Numbered from the stretch's first letter, positions 20,064 to 32,344 are shown. The stretch is DNA of 64,000 nucleotides from Orobanche coerulescens (GCA_033398695.1 CM065811.1:76078001-76142000); one strand, 5' to 3'. Notes: generated by a model not told the origin, from the letters alone. Made by a program: numbers and translations.

Positions 20064-20435
20064 TGTAATATCCGCAGTTTCGATTTTTCGGTAATTTTCT
20101 TTTTTTTGGAGTAAGTCCATCTTAGAGACTCCGTTGTGACCGTTTTGTCATTCCGGGAATATTTCATTCTACACTTTTTGTCATCCGAGTTCGTCTCGGT
20201 GTCGTTCTGTTGAGTTCCGTGTTCTTCAGCGACTTATCCACGTATGAGTTCGACTTTGTAAAATCACCATTAATTTTTGGAAACTCCAAAAATTCTGAAT
20301 CTTTTCAATATTATAGAGCATAAAGTTAGCTTTCCAATGGTTCAAACGGTGAGTCAATCGGAGTCCGGACGAGGGAGTTATGGTCGAAATAGCTAAGACA
20401 CTCACATGTTGCAGTTTTGGCCGACCCGCCTGTAC

Positions 20436-20636
20436 CGGGGGCCGCGGCACACTGCCGAGTCACTGCCGCGGCACACTTGGCCGAGCCGCGGCACACACAC
20501 ATTTTTCAATTTTGGCCGACCCGTCTGTACTGGGGGCCGCGGCACACTGCCGAGTCACTGCCGCGGCACACTCGTCCGGGCCGCGGCACGCTACCGAGCA
20601 CTGGGGCAGATTTTGGCCCTGTGCCGCGGCACACAG
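20436..20636. repeat. U3 array GCCGCGGCAC
   Basis: About eight copies of GCCGCGGCAC(A/G)C alternating with CTGCCGAGTCACT-type spacers, ending about 12 bp before the putative TATA. Each contains the palindrome CCGCGG. The matching array in the 3' LTR is 27172-27434, with two extra copies. Confidence 0.9.
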
Positions 20637-21762
20637 TGTAGTCTGCACTATAACTTCGTTTTTTTGAGTCAAATCACTCATTTTTCCCATTTCTTCCACC
20701 TTGTTCCGAGAGAGAGGGCTTGAGGGAGAAATTTTCTTCATCAATCACTTGAATACTCGATTCTTCATCATTTTCTTTCGGTTGTGAAGCTCGGATCGTC
20801 GATCTAACGCGTGTTCATCGAATCAAAGTGTTTGGATCTTCAAAGGTAATATTCGCAAACCTCTTAGATTTCGATTTGTGTTGTGATATGATGTTTTGGA
20901 CGTTATAATCATGTTGTATGAAGAGATATACATATTATTATGAGTATATATGAATAGTCATCGAATTATTGAAAGGTTATTCAGGAACACTTTGAATGTT
21001 GATTTTGGAATTGGCGATTTCGATTAGATATTGTTGGAATCTCGAATTGTGTATTCCTCTGAGAATATTGATTGTATATAAGATGTTTTGTTGGATTGAA
21101 TCATTCATTGGAGGTTTGGTATCGATATAATCGAGATTGGTTGTAAACAATTGGAGGTTGTCTACAACGTGTTTGTTGAATTGCTTCAATGAGTTTGGGT
21201 ATTGTTGTATCGACTTTTGAGTTGGTTGTGATCATGCTTGATTCGTATATTAAGCGAATCGTTGGTAATTGTGTTATTCAAGGTTGTTTCGAGGACCGAT
21301 AATCACTTTAAGGACGTTGCTCGTGAAGGACTTTCTCGTCGTCGGTTTGAGGCAAGTTTTATACTTGTACTAGTCAATGAGATTAATGTCATCATATATG
21401 TGTATGAATGTGTTGTATCATTCCGAGACTTAGTCTCTTCATAAATTCATTGATATTAGGGGATCGTTCGATACGATACTCTTCGGCAATTATGCCAAAT
21501 GTTTATTATCATTCATAAATGGCCGGTAAGGCATTGAGATATTCGTTGTTAATGTTATTATCGATCACCGGTTCGCGGTATCGATGTATCGGTTGTTGTT
21601 GTTAATATTGATGTCGATCTAAGACGTTGTTGTAATCATTGTTATTAATGTTGGCGTCCTGTCATTCATGTTGTATTAGCCGATTGGAGGCATTGTCGTA
21701 TTCATTCTCATCTTTGTCGTTGGTAGCCGATTAAAGGTACCGAGGAATTCATTGTATCATTG

Positions 21763-22010
21763 TCATCGATTAGCCGTTCTAAGGCAATCGAGATATTGAA
21801 TCATCCGCTGCATCATTGTTATCGATTGACCGTTATAAGGTAATCGAGATATTGAATCATCCGCTGCATCATTGTTATCGGTTGGCCATTTTAAGACAAT
21901 CGAGGTATTGAATTGGGGTTGTCGAGGATAATTCCCATCCGTTGTGTCGTTGTTATCGATTGACTATTCTAAGGTGATCGAGGTATTGAATTGGTACTGT
22001 CGAGTACAAT
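21763..22010. repeat. Degenerate tandem repeat, ~58-bp units in R/U5
   Basis: Units share TCGATTGACCGTT-like starts followed by AAGGTAATCGAGATATTGAAT. Four to five units, the middle ones nearly identical (21779-21890). The same array is in the 3' LTR near 28560-28800. Confidence 0.75.
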
Positions 22011-22147
22011 GCCCATCCGTGAGACAACATTATCGTGTTGGCCGACTCAAGGTAGCACACTAACATTCTCGTGAATTCGGTAATCTATGAATCGTTGTCA
22101 TTTATGATTAATTAAATTTTGGAGGCTAGTCTCGGCTAGTGCTTATT

Positions 22148-22478
22148 ATGGGTAAGTTTGGGGCTTGAACCTTCGTGGTTGGCTTCCCAACACCTACAAC
22201 TCAGTAGGTCACGGTCGTGTTTATATCTTATGGGTAAGTTTGGGGCTTGAACCTTCGCGGTTCGCTTCCCAACACCTACAACTCAGTAGGTCACGGTCGT
22301 GTTTATGATCTTATGGGTAAGTTTGGGGCTTGAACCTTCGCGGTTGGCTTCCCAACACCTACAACTCAGTAGGTCACAGTCGTGTTTATGACCTTATGGG
22401 TAAGCTTGGGGCTTGAACCTTCACGGTTGGTTTCCCAACACCTACAGCTCAGTAGGTCACGGTCGTGGTTATGACCTT
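22148..22478. repeat. Tandem repeat, four 82-83-bp units in R/U5
   Basis: Units start at 22148, 22230, 22313 and 22396 with ATGGGTAAG(T/C)TTGGGGC and end near GTAGGTCACGGTCGTG. The 3' LTR has the same four units from 28945 to about 29275. Confidence 0.92.
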
Positions 22479-23266
22479 ATTAGCCCTCAATAACTATAGC
22501 TTCGGGCTGTTCCAGTTTCATGTGATTGTGATATTTGACAGCTTCGGCTGAGTGGCTTTTAGGCCTTTGTGACTCTCTTGATAATTTCATTGGAGCCTTC
22601 GGGCATTGTGATTCATATTTAATTCAGTTCTGGTTTGATTCATGTCGTGTAATTCATGGCGGTATTCTGGGATTATGATTCGCCGTTGGGCACTTATGTT
22701 CTAACCTGTCGAACAGGTATCACTAGTATGCCGTGGGCATAGTGTTCACGAATGCTCGGTTCTTACCTTGGTTTGTGAGCATCTCGTATTATTATTATCA
22801 TTGTACTGTTTTATTCTGCCTTTGGATGCATATCATGTTATACATGTATTTGATGTTCATTATCTGGATGGCCCGGCCGTGGCGGAACATGTTTTCATGT
22901 TTTAGGTGCTTGCGAGGAGAGAGTTGAGACACAAGGGCATGATGATGGCGACGAGTCGTTCGAGCGATACTAGTCCGAGTTGTTCATGTTGGTCAGTCAG
23001 TTAGAGTGTTCTCCAGTTTGTCAGTCGTTTTGTTTTACCCGAGTAGATGCTCGTGGATGTTGTTGTATTTTATTTTTGGCCATGTAGGACCATCGTGGTT
23101 GTTGAAATTCCTTATCGGAATATTGTGTCGGATATTATGGTAGGGACTATGATTTTCCCTTGTTGTTTAATTTATTGTATTTTAGTCATGTTCGCCTGGT
23201 GGATCTCCTGGCGTGGGGTCCACGGCACTGTAATAACCCAATGGGATTTGGTGGTGTTACAGAAGA

Positions 23267-23279
23267 TGGTATCAGAGAG
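23267..23279 (+). other. Primer binding site (initiator-Met tRNA)
   Basis: TGGTATCAGAGAG five bases after the LTR end. Confidence 0.88.
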
Positions 23280-23667
23280 TTTGGGTTGTGAGATACCCTG
23301 ATATGTGAGTTATGTGGCTCTACCGACGCGGTAGTAGTGGGACTGTCAGGTTATGACAATCTGGACAGTCGGTTTTTGTGAGTCGTAATATTAGTACGAC
23401 TGCACGAGTCATTCATTCATCGAGTCGTCATCAGTGAAGACTAGTATCGTGAGACCTCGAAGCTTCGTATGACCTGTGTAAGGACTCGATTCTCTTTATG
23501 TTCAAACATTCATCATGTCATTAATTATTCATGCTTTGTTGAAACCTATATGTGATATTAGTGTTATGGTTGATTCATGACTAATTGTTTTAGAGCATGT
23601 GCGACTTTTCTAAGCGTTAAGGATCAACTCATTCATCAGTTAATAATCCTCAATCATCATTTTGATT

Positions 23668-24035
23668 TCATCACTCAGTTAATTCATTCATCACTCCGTC
23701 AATATCATTCATCACTCAGTCAATTCATTCATTACTCAGATAATTCATTCATCACTCAGTCAATTCATTCATTACTCAGATAATTCATTCATCACTCAGT
23801 TAATTCATTCATCACTCAGTCAATTCATTCATTACTCAGATAATTCATTCATCACTCAGTTAATTCATTCATCACTCAATCAATTCATTCATTACTCAGA
23901 TAATTCATTCATCACTCAGTTAATTCATTCATCACTTAGTCAATATCATTACTCAGAAAATTCATTCATCACTCAGTTAATTCATTCACCACTCAATTAA
24001 TTCCTTCATCACATACTCAATATCATTGTCCAGGT
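23668..24035. repeat. Minisatellite of ~20-bp units in the gag leader
   Basis: About seventeen units of the type TTCATTCATCACTCAGT(T/C)AA, arranged partly as higher-order 60-bp blocks (CATCACTCAGTTAA, CATCACTCAGTCAA, CATTACTCAGATAA). It lies between primer site and gag, where packaging and translation-control signals of retroelement RNA are expected. Uninterrupted tandem units, so not a CRISPR array. Confidence 0.92.
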
Positions 24036-24337
24036 TAATTCATTAATCATCCAGTCCATCTCATTGTCCAGTTGTTGATCTTATGGGTCGAATTTTCAAC
24101 CTTGTTAACTTGTTCAAGGTAATCGTTTCAGGAATTTCAGCAGGTAATCATGTTTCCTCATTCGATCTTGCATGCGACCTTATCATATTTCGGCGTCATG
24201 TTGACGATCATTTTATTGCATTATTAATGCATTCATTGTGTTATAGCGTGTATGCTCATTGTTATCATTTCGTCACGTAATCATAATGCGATATTCATGC
24301 GGGATCTATAATTATCATATGGCTTTCGTGCTCCAGT

Positions 24338-25492
24338 ATGGATAGAGCTGTCAGAGGACGCAGGGGAAAAGGCCGCGGTGCGGTCCAAAACCCGGGATCT
24401 CGTATGAACGCCCACGCGGATGCAAGGGTTAGCATGTGTTCATCAGATAGATATGCTACTCATTCACTGTCAGATAATCATTCACCGTCATGGAGTCGTA
24501 CCCAAGAAGCAGCTCACTCGGAAGGTGTTCGGGTTGACCCATTCATATTTATGCAGGGCATGATGGCCCAGATGACTCATATGACGTGGATAGTGGAGAC
24601 CATGTAGACCTCGATGGTTCGTGGTCCACCGCAATAGGGATTCCAGGTGCCGTTTTATGGACAGACTGGTGGAGTGAATCAGATTGTTGGCGATATCTCT
24701 CGTCAGAGGCCGCCTACTTTTGAGGGTTCGTCGGAACCAGCTGATATTGTTCATTGGCTTGAGCATTTTGCTAAACTCTTCGACATGGTTCAATGCCTGG
24801 AAGAGAGTAAAGTGGCAGTAGCGGCTTATTACCTCATTAAGGGTGCTTATTCGTGGTGGCTTTATGTGAAACCCACCGATCGCGATTGTGGTTGGAGTGA
24901 GTTAGAGACCCTCATGTTAGAGAGGTATTATCCGGCTCCACTTCGTGAAGCCAAGTTGTCAGAGGTTTTGAACCCCGAATCCATCGAGGACAAGGGTGTT
25001 ATTGTCATTACTGAGAAGTTTCAGGGACTACTTCAGTTTGCTTCGTCAGTTATCCGTACTGAGGCGGATAAGATCAAATATTTTAGCAAGAGGCTAAATC
25101 CGCAGTTGAGGATGCAGTTGTTCAATCACAATTGTAATTCACTTAGTGAGTTCATCGGGAAGGCTCTTGGAGCAGAGATTTTGATCAAGGAGCTTACTCA
25201 GAAGCATCCTTCAGTTTCTTCGGGTGAGAGGACTAGAATGCCGGCTCGTTCAGAGTGACATCGGGCCCCGACATCCAAGAGGTCATTTTCTAGTCGTCTT
25301 CGTGCGGAGGGAGCGTCCTCTTCTAAGTCCATGAGTTCGACCGTTGTTTGCTTTAACTGTGATGTAATAGGACATCGCAGCACCCGGTGCTCGATGCAGG
25401 CCGTTATTTGTTTTCGGTGTGGGTGGCAGGGACACCTTCAGAAATACTGCAGGAGTTCTAGTGCCGGTAGATCTCAAGAGAACTCAAGGGCC
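24338..25492 (+). pseudogene. Tekay-like gag, copy 1 (three nonsense codons)
   Basis: The frame starts at ATG 24338 with a basic RGRRGKGRG leader, as in other Tekay Gags. The capsid-type domain follows: PPTFEGSSEPADIVHWLEHF, WSELETLMLERYYP, REAKLSEVLNP, then KYFSKRLNPQLRMQLFNHNC. Two CCHC-like knuckles close it, near 25350-25450 (CFNCDVIGHRSTRC, then a second in which the usual CxxC...H...C is altered to CFRCGWQGHLQKYC). Stops in this single frame are TAG 24605, TAG 24635 and TGA 25256, each one transition away from a sense codon (CAG, CAG, CGA). Copy 2 keeps CAG at the first site. Role: RNA-binding structural protein; this copy cannot be translated in full. Confidence 0.85.
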
Positions 25493-26515
25493 TGATGGCC
25501 CAGATGACTCATATGACGTGGATAGTGGAGACCATGCAGACCTCGATGGTTCGTGGTCCACCGCAATAGGGATTCCAGGTGCTGTTTTATGGACAGACTG
25601 GGGGAGTGAATCAGATTGTTGGCGATATCTCTCGTCAGAGGCCGCCTACTTTTGAGGGTTCGTCGGAACCAGCTGATATTGTTCATTGGCTTGAGCATTT
25701 TGCTAAACTCTTCGACATGGTTCAATGCCTGGAAGAGAGTAAAGTGGCAGTAGCGGCTTATTACCTCATTAAGGGTGCTTATTCGTGGTGGCTTTATGTG
25801 AAACCCACCGATCGCGATTGTGGTTGGAGTGAGTTAGAGACCCTCATGTTAGAGAGGTATTATCCGGCTCCACTTCGTGAAGCCAAGTTGTCAGAGGTTT
25901 TGAACCCCGAATCCATCGAGGACAAGGGTGTTATTGTCATTACTGAGAAGTTTCAGGGACTACTTGATTTGCTTCGTCGATTATCCGTCCGAGGCGGATA
26001 AGATCAAATATTTTAGCAAGAGGCTAAATCCGCAGTTGAGGATGCAGTTGTTCAATCACAATTGTAATTCACTTAGTGAGTTCATCGGGAAGGCTCTTGG
26101 AGCAGAGATTTTGATCAAGGAGCTTACTCAGAAGCATCCTTCAGTTTCTTCGGGTGAGAGGACTAGAATGCCGGCTCGTTCAGAGTGACATCGGGCCCCG
26201 ACATCCAAGAGGTCATTTTCTAGTCGTCTTCGTGCGGAGGGAGCGTCCTCTTCTAAGTCCATGAGTTCGACCGTTGTTTGCTTTAACTGTGATGTAATAG
26301 GACATCGCAGCACCCGGTGCTCGATGCAGGCCGTTATTTGTTTTCGGTGTGGGTGGCAGGGACGCCTTCAGAAATACTGCAGGAGTTCTAGTGCCGGTAG
26401 ATCTCAAGAGAACTCAATGGCCTCGAGGGACTTTGTTACTCCAGCTGGTGCTTCATTCAAGGGGTCCTATCAGGCCTCGAGAGCCCGAGGTAAGGACATT
26501 CATCTCCGGTTTTGA
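25493..26515 (+). pseudogene. Tekay-like gag, tandem duplicate copy 2
   Basis: It repeats 24561-25492 with a 932-bp period, starting at the MAQMTHMTWIVETM segment, and runs on past the duplicated part to a true C-terminal tail (SMASRDFVTPAGASFKG to 26515). Because 932 is not a multiple of three, the copy starts in a different frame from copy 1. Inside it, around 25966-25997, three small differences (CTTCAG/CTTGA, GTCAG/GTCGA, TACTGAG/TCCGAG) shift the frame between ILDLL-type sequence and KYFSKRLNPQLRMQ. The last portion (26261-26515) carries the knuckles in one open frame. No N-terminal leader. It looks like unequal exchange within gag. Confidence 0.85.
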
Positions 26516-26861
26516 GTTAGTTAATTCTTGCTCGGTAATAGGATAATCATTCATTTCAATGTCGTTCATTCATTCATATAATTCATTCATCATATATCAA
26601 TCACGTTGAGTCTTATAATTATCAAACTAATCATTCACTTCACGGGGAACAATGGTTCCAGTCATTTCATTTGAGCTATCACTCATTACGTTATCATTTC
26701 ACCCCGGTGAGTCAATCTTGATCCTTGTTGGATTTCGATTCATTATCATTCATTGTGATCATTCTTGTTCGTGTGTATCTCGTCGATTTTTCCTGGCGGG
26801 ATATTGCTTCTCCCTACTTGTTTTAAGTTTCGGGACGAAACTTCTTTTAAGGGGGGTAGTA
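26516..26861 (+). mobile_element. 3' untranslated internal region and polypurine tract of the gag-only element
   Basis: AT-rich with further CATTCATTCA repeats. It ends GGGACGAAACTTCTTTTAAGGGGGGTAGTA, of which AAGGGGGGTAG (26849-26859) is the polypurine tract. The GTTTCGGGACGAAAC stretch is shared with the other Tekay elements in the window (52513 and, complementary, 56985). Confidence 0.8.
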
Positions 26862-29800
26862 TGTAATATCCGCAGTTTCGATTTTTCGGTAATTTTCTTT
26901 TTTTGGAGTAAGTCTATCTTAGAGACTCCTTTGTGACCGTTTCGTCATTACGGGAATATTTAATTCTACACTTTTTCTCATCCGAGTTCGTCTCGGTGTC
27001 GTTCTGTTGAGTTACATGTTCTTGAGCGACTTATCCACGTATGAGTTCGACTTTGTAAAATCACCATTAATTTTCGGAAACTCCAAAAATTATGAATCTT
27101 TTCAATATTATATAGCATCAAGTTAGCTTTCCAACGGTTCAAACGATGAGTCAATAGAAGTCCGTACCGGGGGCCACGGCTCCTGCCGGCAGGGCCGCGG
27201 CACACTGCCGAGTCACTGCCGCGGCACACTTGTCCGAGCCGCGGCACACACACATTTTTCAATTTTGGCCGACCCGTCTGTACCGGGGGCCGCGGCTCAT
27301 GCCGACAGGGCCGCGGCACACTGTCGAGTCACTGCCACAGCACACTCGTCCGGGCCGCGACACGCTGCCGAGCACTGGGGCAGATTTTGGCCCTGTGCCG
27401 CGGCACACTTCGGCCGGGCCGCGGCACACAGTGCAGTCTTCACTATAACTTCGTTTTTTTTTAGTCAAATCACTCATTTTTCCCATTTCTTCCACCTTGT
27501 TCCGAGAGAGAGGGCTTGAGGGAGAAACTTTCTTCATCAATCACTTGAATACTCGATTTTTCATCATTTTCTTTCGGTTGTGAATCTTGGATCGTCGATA
27601 TAACGCGTGTTCATTGAATTTAAGTGTTTGGATCCTCAAAGGTAATATTCTCAAACCTCTTGGATTTCGATTTGTGTTGTGATATGATGTTTTGGACGTT
27701 ATAATCATGTTGTATGAAGAGATATACATATTATTATGAGTATATATGAATATTCATCGGATTATTGAAAGGTTATTCAAGAACACTTTGAATGTTGATT
27801 TTGGAATTGGGGATTTCGATTAGATGTTGTTGGAATCTCGAATTGTGTATTCCTATGAGAATATTGATTGTATATAAGGTGTTTTGTTGGATTGAATCAT
27901 TCATTGGAGGTTTGGTATCGATATAATCGAGATTGGTTGTAAACAATTGGAGGTTGTCTACAACGTGTTTGTTGAATTGCTTCAATGAGTTTGGGTATTG
28001 TTGTATCGACTTTTGAGTTGGTTGTGATCATGCTTGATTCGTATATTAAGCGAATCGTTGGTAATTGTGTTATTCAAGGTTGTTTCGAGGACAGATAATC
28101 ACTTTAAGGACGTTGCTCGTGGAAGGACTTTCTCGTCGTCGGATTGAGGCAAGTTTTATACTTGTACTAGTCAATGAGATTAATGTCATCATATATGTGT
28201 ATGAATGTGTTGTATCATTCCGAGACTTAGTCTCTTCATAAATTCATTGATATTAGGGGATCGTTCGATACGATACTCTTCGGCAAGTATGCCAAATGTT
28301 TATTATCATTCATAAATGGCCGGTAAGGCATTGAGATATTCGTTGCTAATGTTATTATCGATCACCGGTTCGCGGTATCGATGTATCGGTTGTTGTTGTT
28401 AATATTGATGTCGATCTAAGACGTTGTTGTAATCATTGTTATTAATGTTGGCGTCCTGTCATTCATGTTGTATTAGCAAATTGGAGGCATTGTCGTATTC
28501 ATTCTCATCTTCATCTTCGGTAACCGATTAAAGGTACCGAGGAATTCATTGTATCATTGTCATCGATTATCCGTTCTAAGGCAATCGAGATATTGAATCA
28601 TCCGCTGCATCATTGTTATCGATTGACCGTTATAAGGTAATCGAGATATTGAATCATCCGCTGCATCATTGTTATCGGTTGGCCATTTTAAGACAATCGA
28701 GGTATTGAATTGGGGCTGTCGAGTATAATTCCCATCCGTTGTGTCGTTGTTATCGATTGACTATTCTAAGGTGATCGAGGTATTGAATTGGGACCGTCGA
28801 GTACGATGCCCATCCGTGAGACATCATTATCGTGTTGGCCGACTCAAGGTAGCACACTAACATTCTCGTAAATTCGGTAATCTACGAATCGTTGTCATTT
28901 GTGATTAATTAAATTTTGGAGGCTAGTCTCGGCTAGTGCTTATTATGGGTAAGTTTGGGGCTTGAACCTTCGCGGTTGGCTTCCCAACACCTACAACTCA
29001 GTAGGTCACAATCGTGTTTATGATCTTATGGGTAAGTTTGGGGCTTGAACCTTCGCGGTTGGCTTCCCAACACCTACAACTTAGTAGGTCACGGTCGTGT
29101 TTATGATCTTATGGGTAAGTTTAGGGCTTGAACCTTCGCAGTTGGCTTCCCAACACCTACAACTCAGTAGGTCACAGTTGTGTTTATGATCTTATGGGTA
29201 AGCTTGGGGCTTGAACCTTCGCGGTTGGTTTCCCAACACCTACAGCTCAGTAGGTCACGGTCGTGGTTATGACCTTATTAGCCCTCATTAACTATAGATT
29301 CGGGCTGTTCCGGTTTCATGTGATTGTGATATTTGACAGCTTCGGCTGAGTGGCTTTCAGGCCTTTGTGACTGTCTTGATAATTTCATTGGAGCCTTCGG
29401 GTATTGTGATTCATATTTAATTCAATTCTGCTTTGATTCATGTCGTGTAATTCATGGCGGTATTCTGGGATTATGATTCGCCGTTGGGCACTTATGTTCT
29501 AACATGTTGAACTGGTATCACTAGTATGCCGTGGGCATAGTGTTCACGAATGCTCGGTTCTTACCTTGGTTTGTGAGCATCTCGTATTATTATTATCATT
29601 GTACCGTTTTATTCTGCCTTTGGATGCATATCATGTTATACATGTATTTGATGTTCATTTTCTGGATGACTGACCCCGTGGGGGCGGAACATGTTTTCAT
29701 GTTTTAGGTGCTTGCGAGGAGAGAGTTGAGACACAAGGGCATGATGATGGCGACGAGTCGTTCGAGCGATACTAGTCCGAGTTGTTCATGTTGGTCAGTC

Positions 29801-30069
29801 AGTTAGAGTGTTCTCCAGTTTGTCAGTCATTGTCGTTATGTTTTACCCTAGTAGATGCTCGTGGATGTTGTTGTATTTTATTTTTGGCCATGTAGGCCCA
29901 TCGTGGTCGTTGAAATTCCTTATCGGAATATTGTGTCGGATATCATGGTAGGGACTATGATTTTCCCTTGTTGTTTAATTTATTATATTTTAGTCATGTT
30001 CGCCTGGTGGATCTCCTGGCGTGGGGTCCACAGCACTGTAATAACCCATTGGGATTTGGGGGTGTTACA
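26862..30069 (+). mobile_element. 3' LTR of the gag-only Tekay element (3,208 bp)
   Basis: TGTAATATCC to GGGGGTGTTACA, followed by CATCC. GCCGCGGCAC array at 27172-27434, tandem repeats at 28560-28800 and 28945-29275. Differences from the 5' LTR are few and concentrated in the U3 array. Confidence 0.93.
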
Positions 30070-30074
30070 CATCC
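30070..30074. repeat. Target site duplication CATCC, right copy
   Basis: Perfect match to 20059-20063. Confidence 0.92.
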
Positions 30075-31835
30075 GAACTCCTAAAGAGGATCGATCAAGT
30101 ATCGTATAAACGAATATTACAAGAATCAAAATCATACCCTCGTATACCCGAATTCTTTAAGTTGAACACGACGAGCACGAATCCAATCCATGAAACTTTT
30201 GGAAATTCTAACATCGAAAGTGCCGAACGTCTCTACGAAACATGCATTGGATAAATGCCTCGAATAAACTCCTTCTTGTTCTCCAACAACACGTCTATAA
30301 GAAGATACGGAGTATGTCTTGCTTTTTGTTTTCTCAAAACCCATAAGTGAATAACTAAGTAGAAGGACTTTTCTCTCTTCTCTGTCCTCTCACATAAGGT
30401 TCCTTCTACTTATCTTTTCAAAGTGAGGTGGTTAGATATATTATCACACACCCACTTGCAAAACAAAGTCTTCCTAATATAGTATTCCTCCACATGCTGG
30501 TTAACAACAACCAATGACATGTGAGTTGAATACTATATTGGAATGGTCATGTTGGACTATATAAATGGTCTAACCATTTAGTCCATATTCTGGACCCCGT
30601 GTATGTAATCCGATAGATAAACATTGGTCCGTCACTTTGTATTTAAATTAGTTAATTAATATAATTAATTAATTATATTAAATACAATATAATTAATTTC
30701 TCCAAGAAATAATTATATTTGAATTAAATTAATTGCCCATTAATTATTTAATTCATTTGACCAATTTAATTTATCCAATAAATTAAATATAATTAGACAT
30801 CCAATGTCCAATATTTGTTAAGAGAGAACAGGCATAATTTAATCCATCATTAATCCTGTATGCGCGACTCTGTAGATTCGTCTTAGTTAGCAGTGGGAGG
30901 ATTCAAAGAGTGTGAGGAACACTTAGCCAGTCCGTGGCTCACACCGAAACCCAACTGAGAACGAATGATGAGAATCATTCCAAAACCTGTTATGAATACC
31001 GTATACATATAAACCCTTTAATCATATGTCCTGATTAAGCTTTAGGGTCACAGTTAAGTCAAACCCTATCTACACTCGACTCTATACATGTGTTAGTGCA
31101 AATCAAGATCACAGAACTCTCGTGTATCAAATACAACTAGTTCAATTGCTTTGGCCAAAGACTTTTGATCTCATTTGCCACTAACCGCATAGGACATTAT
31201 CTTGTTCACTTGCATGAGCAAAAATCCTTTCTTGGCATTCAGTAAAGACTGCTACTTGCCCATTAAGTTGCACTTCGAGGTTGATCCCTACCAACAGCTG
31301 AATGGATCGAACTACTCTAATGACTAACTTAATGAAATAAGCATATCTTCTACTGGACCCTCAAGTCAAAGGTTCACGCATAACTATCATAACCTTACGA
31401 TTCAGTCATTGACTATCCTAGAGTGAAACCCATGTGACCGAATCGAGATGAGTCATATCCGAGTATATTAATCCAATTAATATACCTATACCAAATGCTC
31501 ACACTACTCCTGAGTGACAACATACACATGTCCAAGCATACGATATACAAGTCTTCCTAAATTAACTTAATGCCCAATTAAGTTTTATCGACTTGCGGAT
31601 AAGTTTAAACTCGTAAGTTCTAAACACTTCTAGTGCAGGACTCCTTATCTCATAAGGAGTGGTGCTTCTACTCAAAAGCACGGACATCATTTCTATTTAT
31701 TTACCAAATCAAGAATGCCAATAATATACAATAAATAAAGAAATAATCACTGTCTTTTATTAATGAATACATAATCACATATAGATGCCCTAACTCTCTT
31801 ATCCTCAGAGTGGCATTCGAGGGCATATGCTGACA
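30075..31835 (-). mobile_element. 3' LTR of the Angela-like element (main part)
   Basis: On the minus strand it begins TGTCAGCATATGCCCTCG at 31835, directly after the polypurine tract GTGGAAGAT, and is cut at 30075 by the Tekay element. Its last ~65 bp lie at 19999-20063. AT-rich with TTAATTAATT runs near 30640-30700. Highly similar to 33450-34759. Confidence 0.85.
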
Positions 31836-32275
31836 ATCTTCCACTTGCACTCAATGCCACAAATTATGATATCTAATACCCATGTTATCCAGATGTCTCT
31901 CCAAGACAATCTGCGATGGTGGCTTGGTAAGTGGGTCAGCAAGGTTATTTGCTGGGTCTACTCTCTGCAGTTCAATGTATCTCTTCTTCACCATCTCTCT
32001 GACGATATGATGCTTTCTCTGAATATGCTTGGTCTTATGATGAGTCCTGGTTCTTTAGCATGTGCAACAGCTCCTTTATTGTCGCAGTAAAGCGGCAATG
32101 TCACCTTTGTGCTTGGGACAACTTGAAGTTCTTCAAGATACTTCTTGATCCAACATGCTTCCCTTGACACCTCCGAGGCTGCCTAGTACTCGGCCTGGCA
32201 GGTGGAATCTGCAACCGCATTTTGCTTGGAACTCATCCAAGAAATTGCTCCACCATTCAGAGTAAATATATACAT
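31836..32275 (-). pseudogene. Copia RNase H C-terminal fragment (Angela/Tork type)
   Basis: The minus strand encodes in broken frames the end of the pol polyprotein: CWIKKYLEEL, LPLYCDNKGAV with the catalytic Asp of the conserved CDN motif, AHAKEP, then HIVREMVKKR, LQRVDPANNLADPLTKP and the terminal MGIRYHNLW. The polypurine tract and 3' LTR follow. RNase H would remove the RNA strand during cDNA synthesis. Everything upstream in pol and gag is missing: at 32276 the sequence changes to unrelated DNA. At least three stops and one frameshift are present, so the fragment is dead. Confidence 0.8.
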
Positions 32276-32307
32276 GTTTGGTATACTTTTGTTAGTATTT
32301 TTATTAG

Positions 32308-32312
<5 letters not shown>

Positions 32313-32341
<29 letters not shown>
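32313..32341. repeat. (TA)n microsatellite
   Basis: An uninterrupted alternating TA run. Confidence 0.9.

Positions 32342-32344
<3 letters not shown>

Larger units (their letters stand above)
20064..23261 (+). mobile_element. 5' LTR of the gag-only Tekay element (3,198 bp)
   Basis: TGTAATATCC to GGTGTTACA. U3 carries a GCCGCGGCAC array up to a weak TATA (CTATAAC, 20648). R/U5 is very long and holds two sets of tandem repeats (21763-22010 and 22148-22478). Highly similar to the 3' LTR. Confidence 0.93.
20064..30069 (+). mobile_element. Gag-only Tekay-like Ty3/gypsy element, structurally complete (10,006 bp)
   Basis: It has two ~3.2-kb LTRs, an initiator-Met primer site (23267), a leader with a 20-bp minisatellite, a gag region present twice in tandem, a polypurine tract (26849-26859, AAGGGGGGTAG) and a perfect CATCC duplication. 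No protease, reverse transcriptase, RNase H or integrase can be found between the LTRs. Mobility would depend on an autonomous Tekay element, such as the one at 57005-61675. Confidence 0.93.

Noticed and set aside
20380..20744. Proline/Ala/His-rich proteins on both strands
   Set aside because: These frames are translations of the GCCGCGGCAC array in U3. They shift frame between the two LTRs and have no domain.
23668..24035. CRISPR-like repeat array
   Set aside because: Units are contiguous with no unique spacers of constant length. It is a minisatellite in a plant retroelement leader.
30132..30344. Minus-strand ORF in the Angela LTR
   Set aside because: It lies in LTR sequence near its 3' end, has no domain, and the corresponding part of the other LTR is missing, so it cannot be compared.
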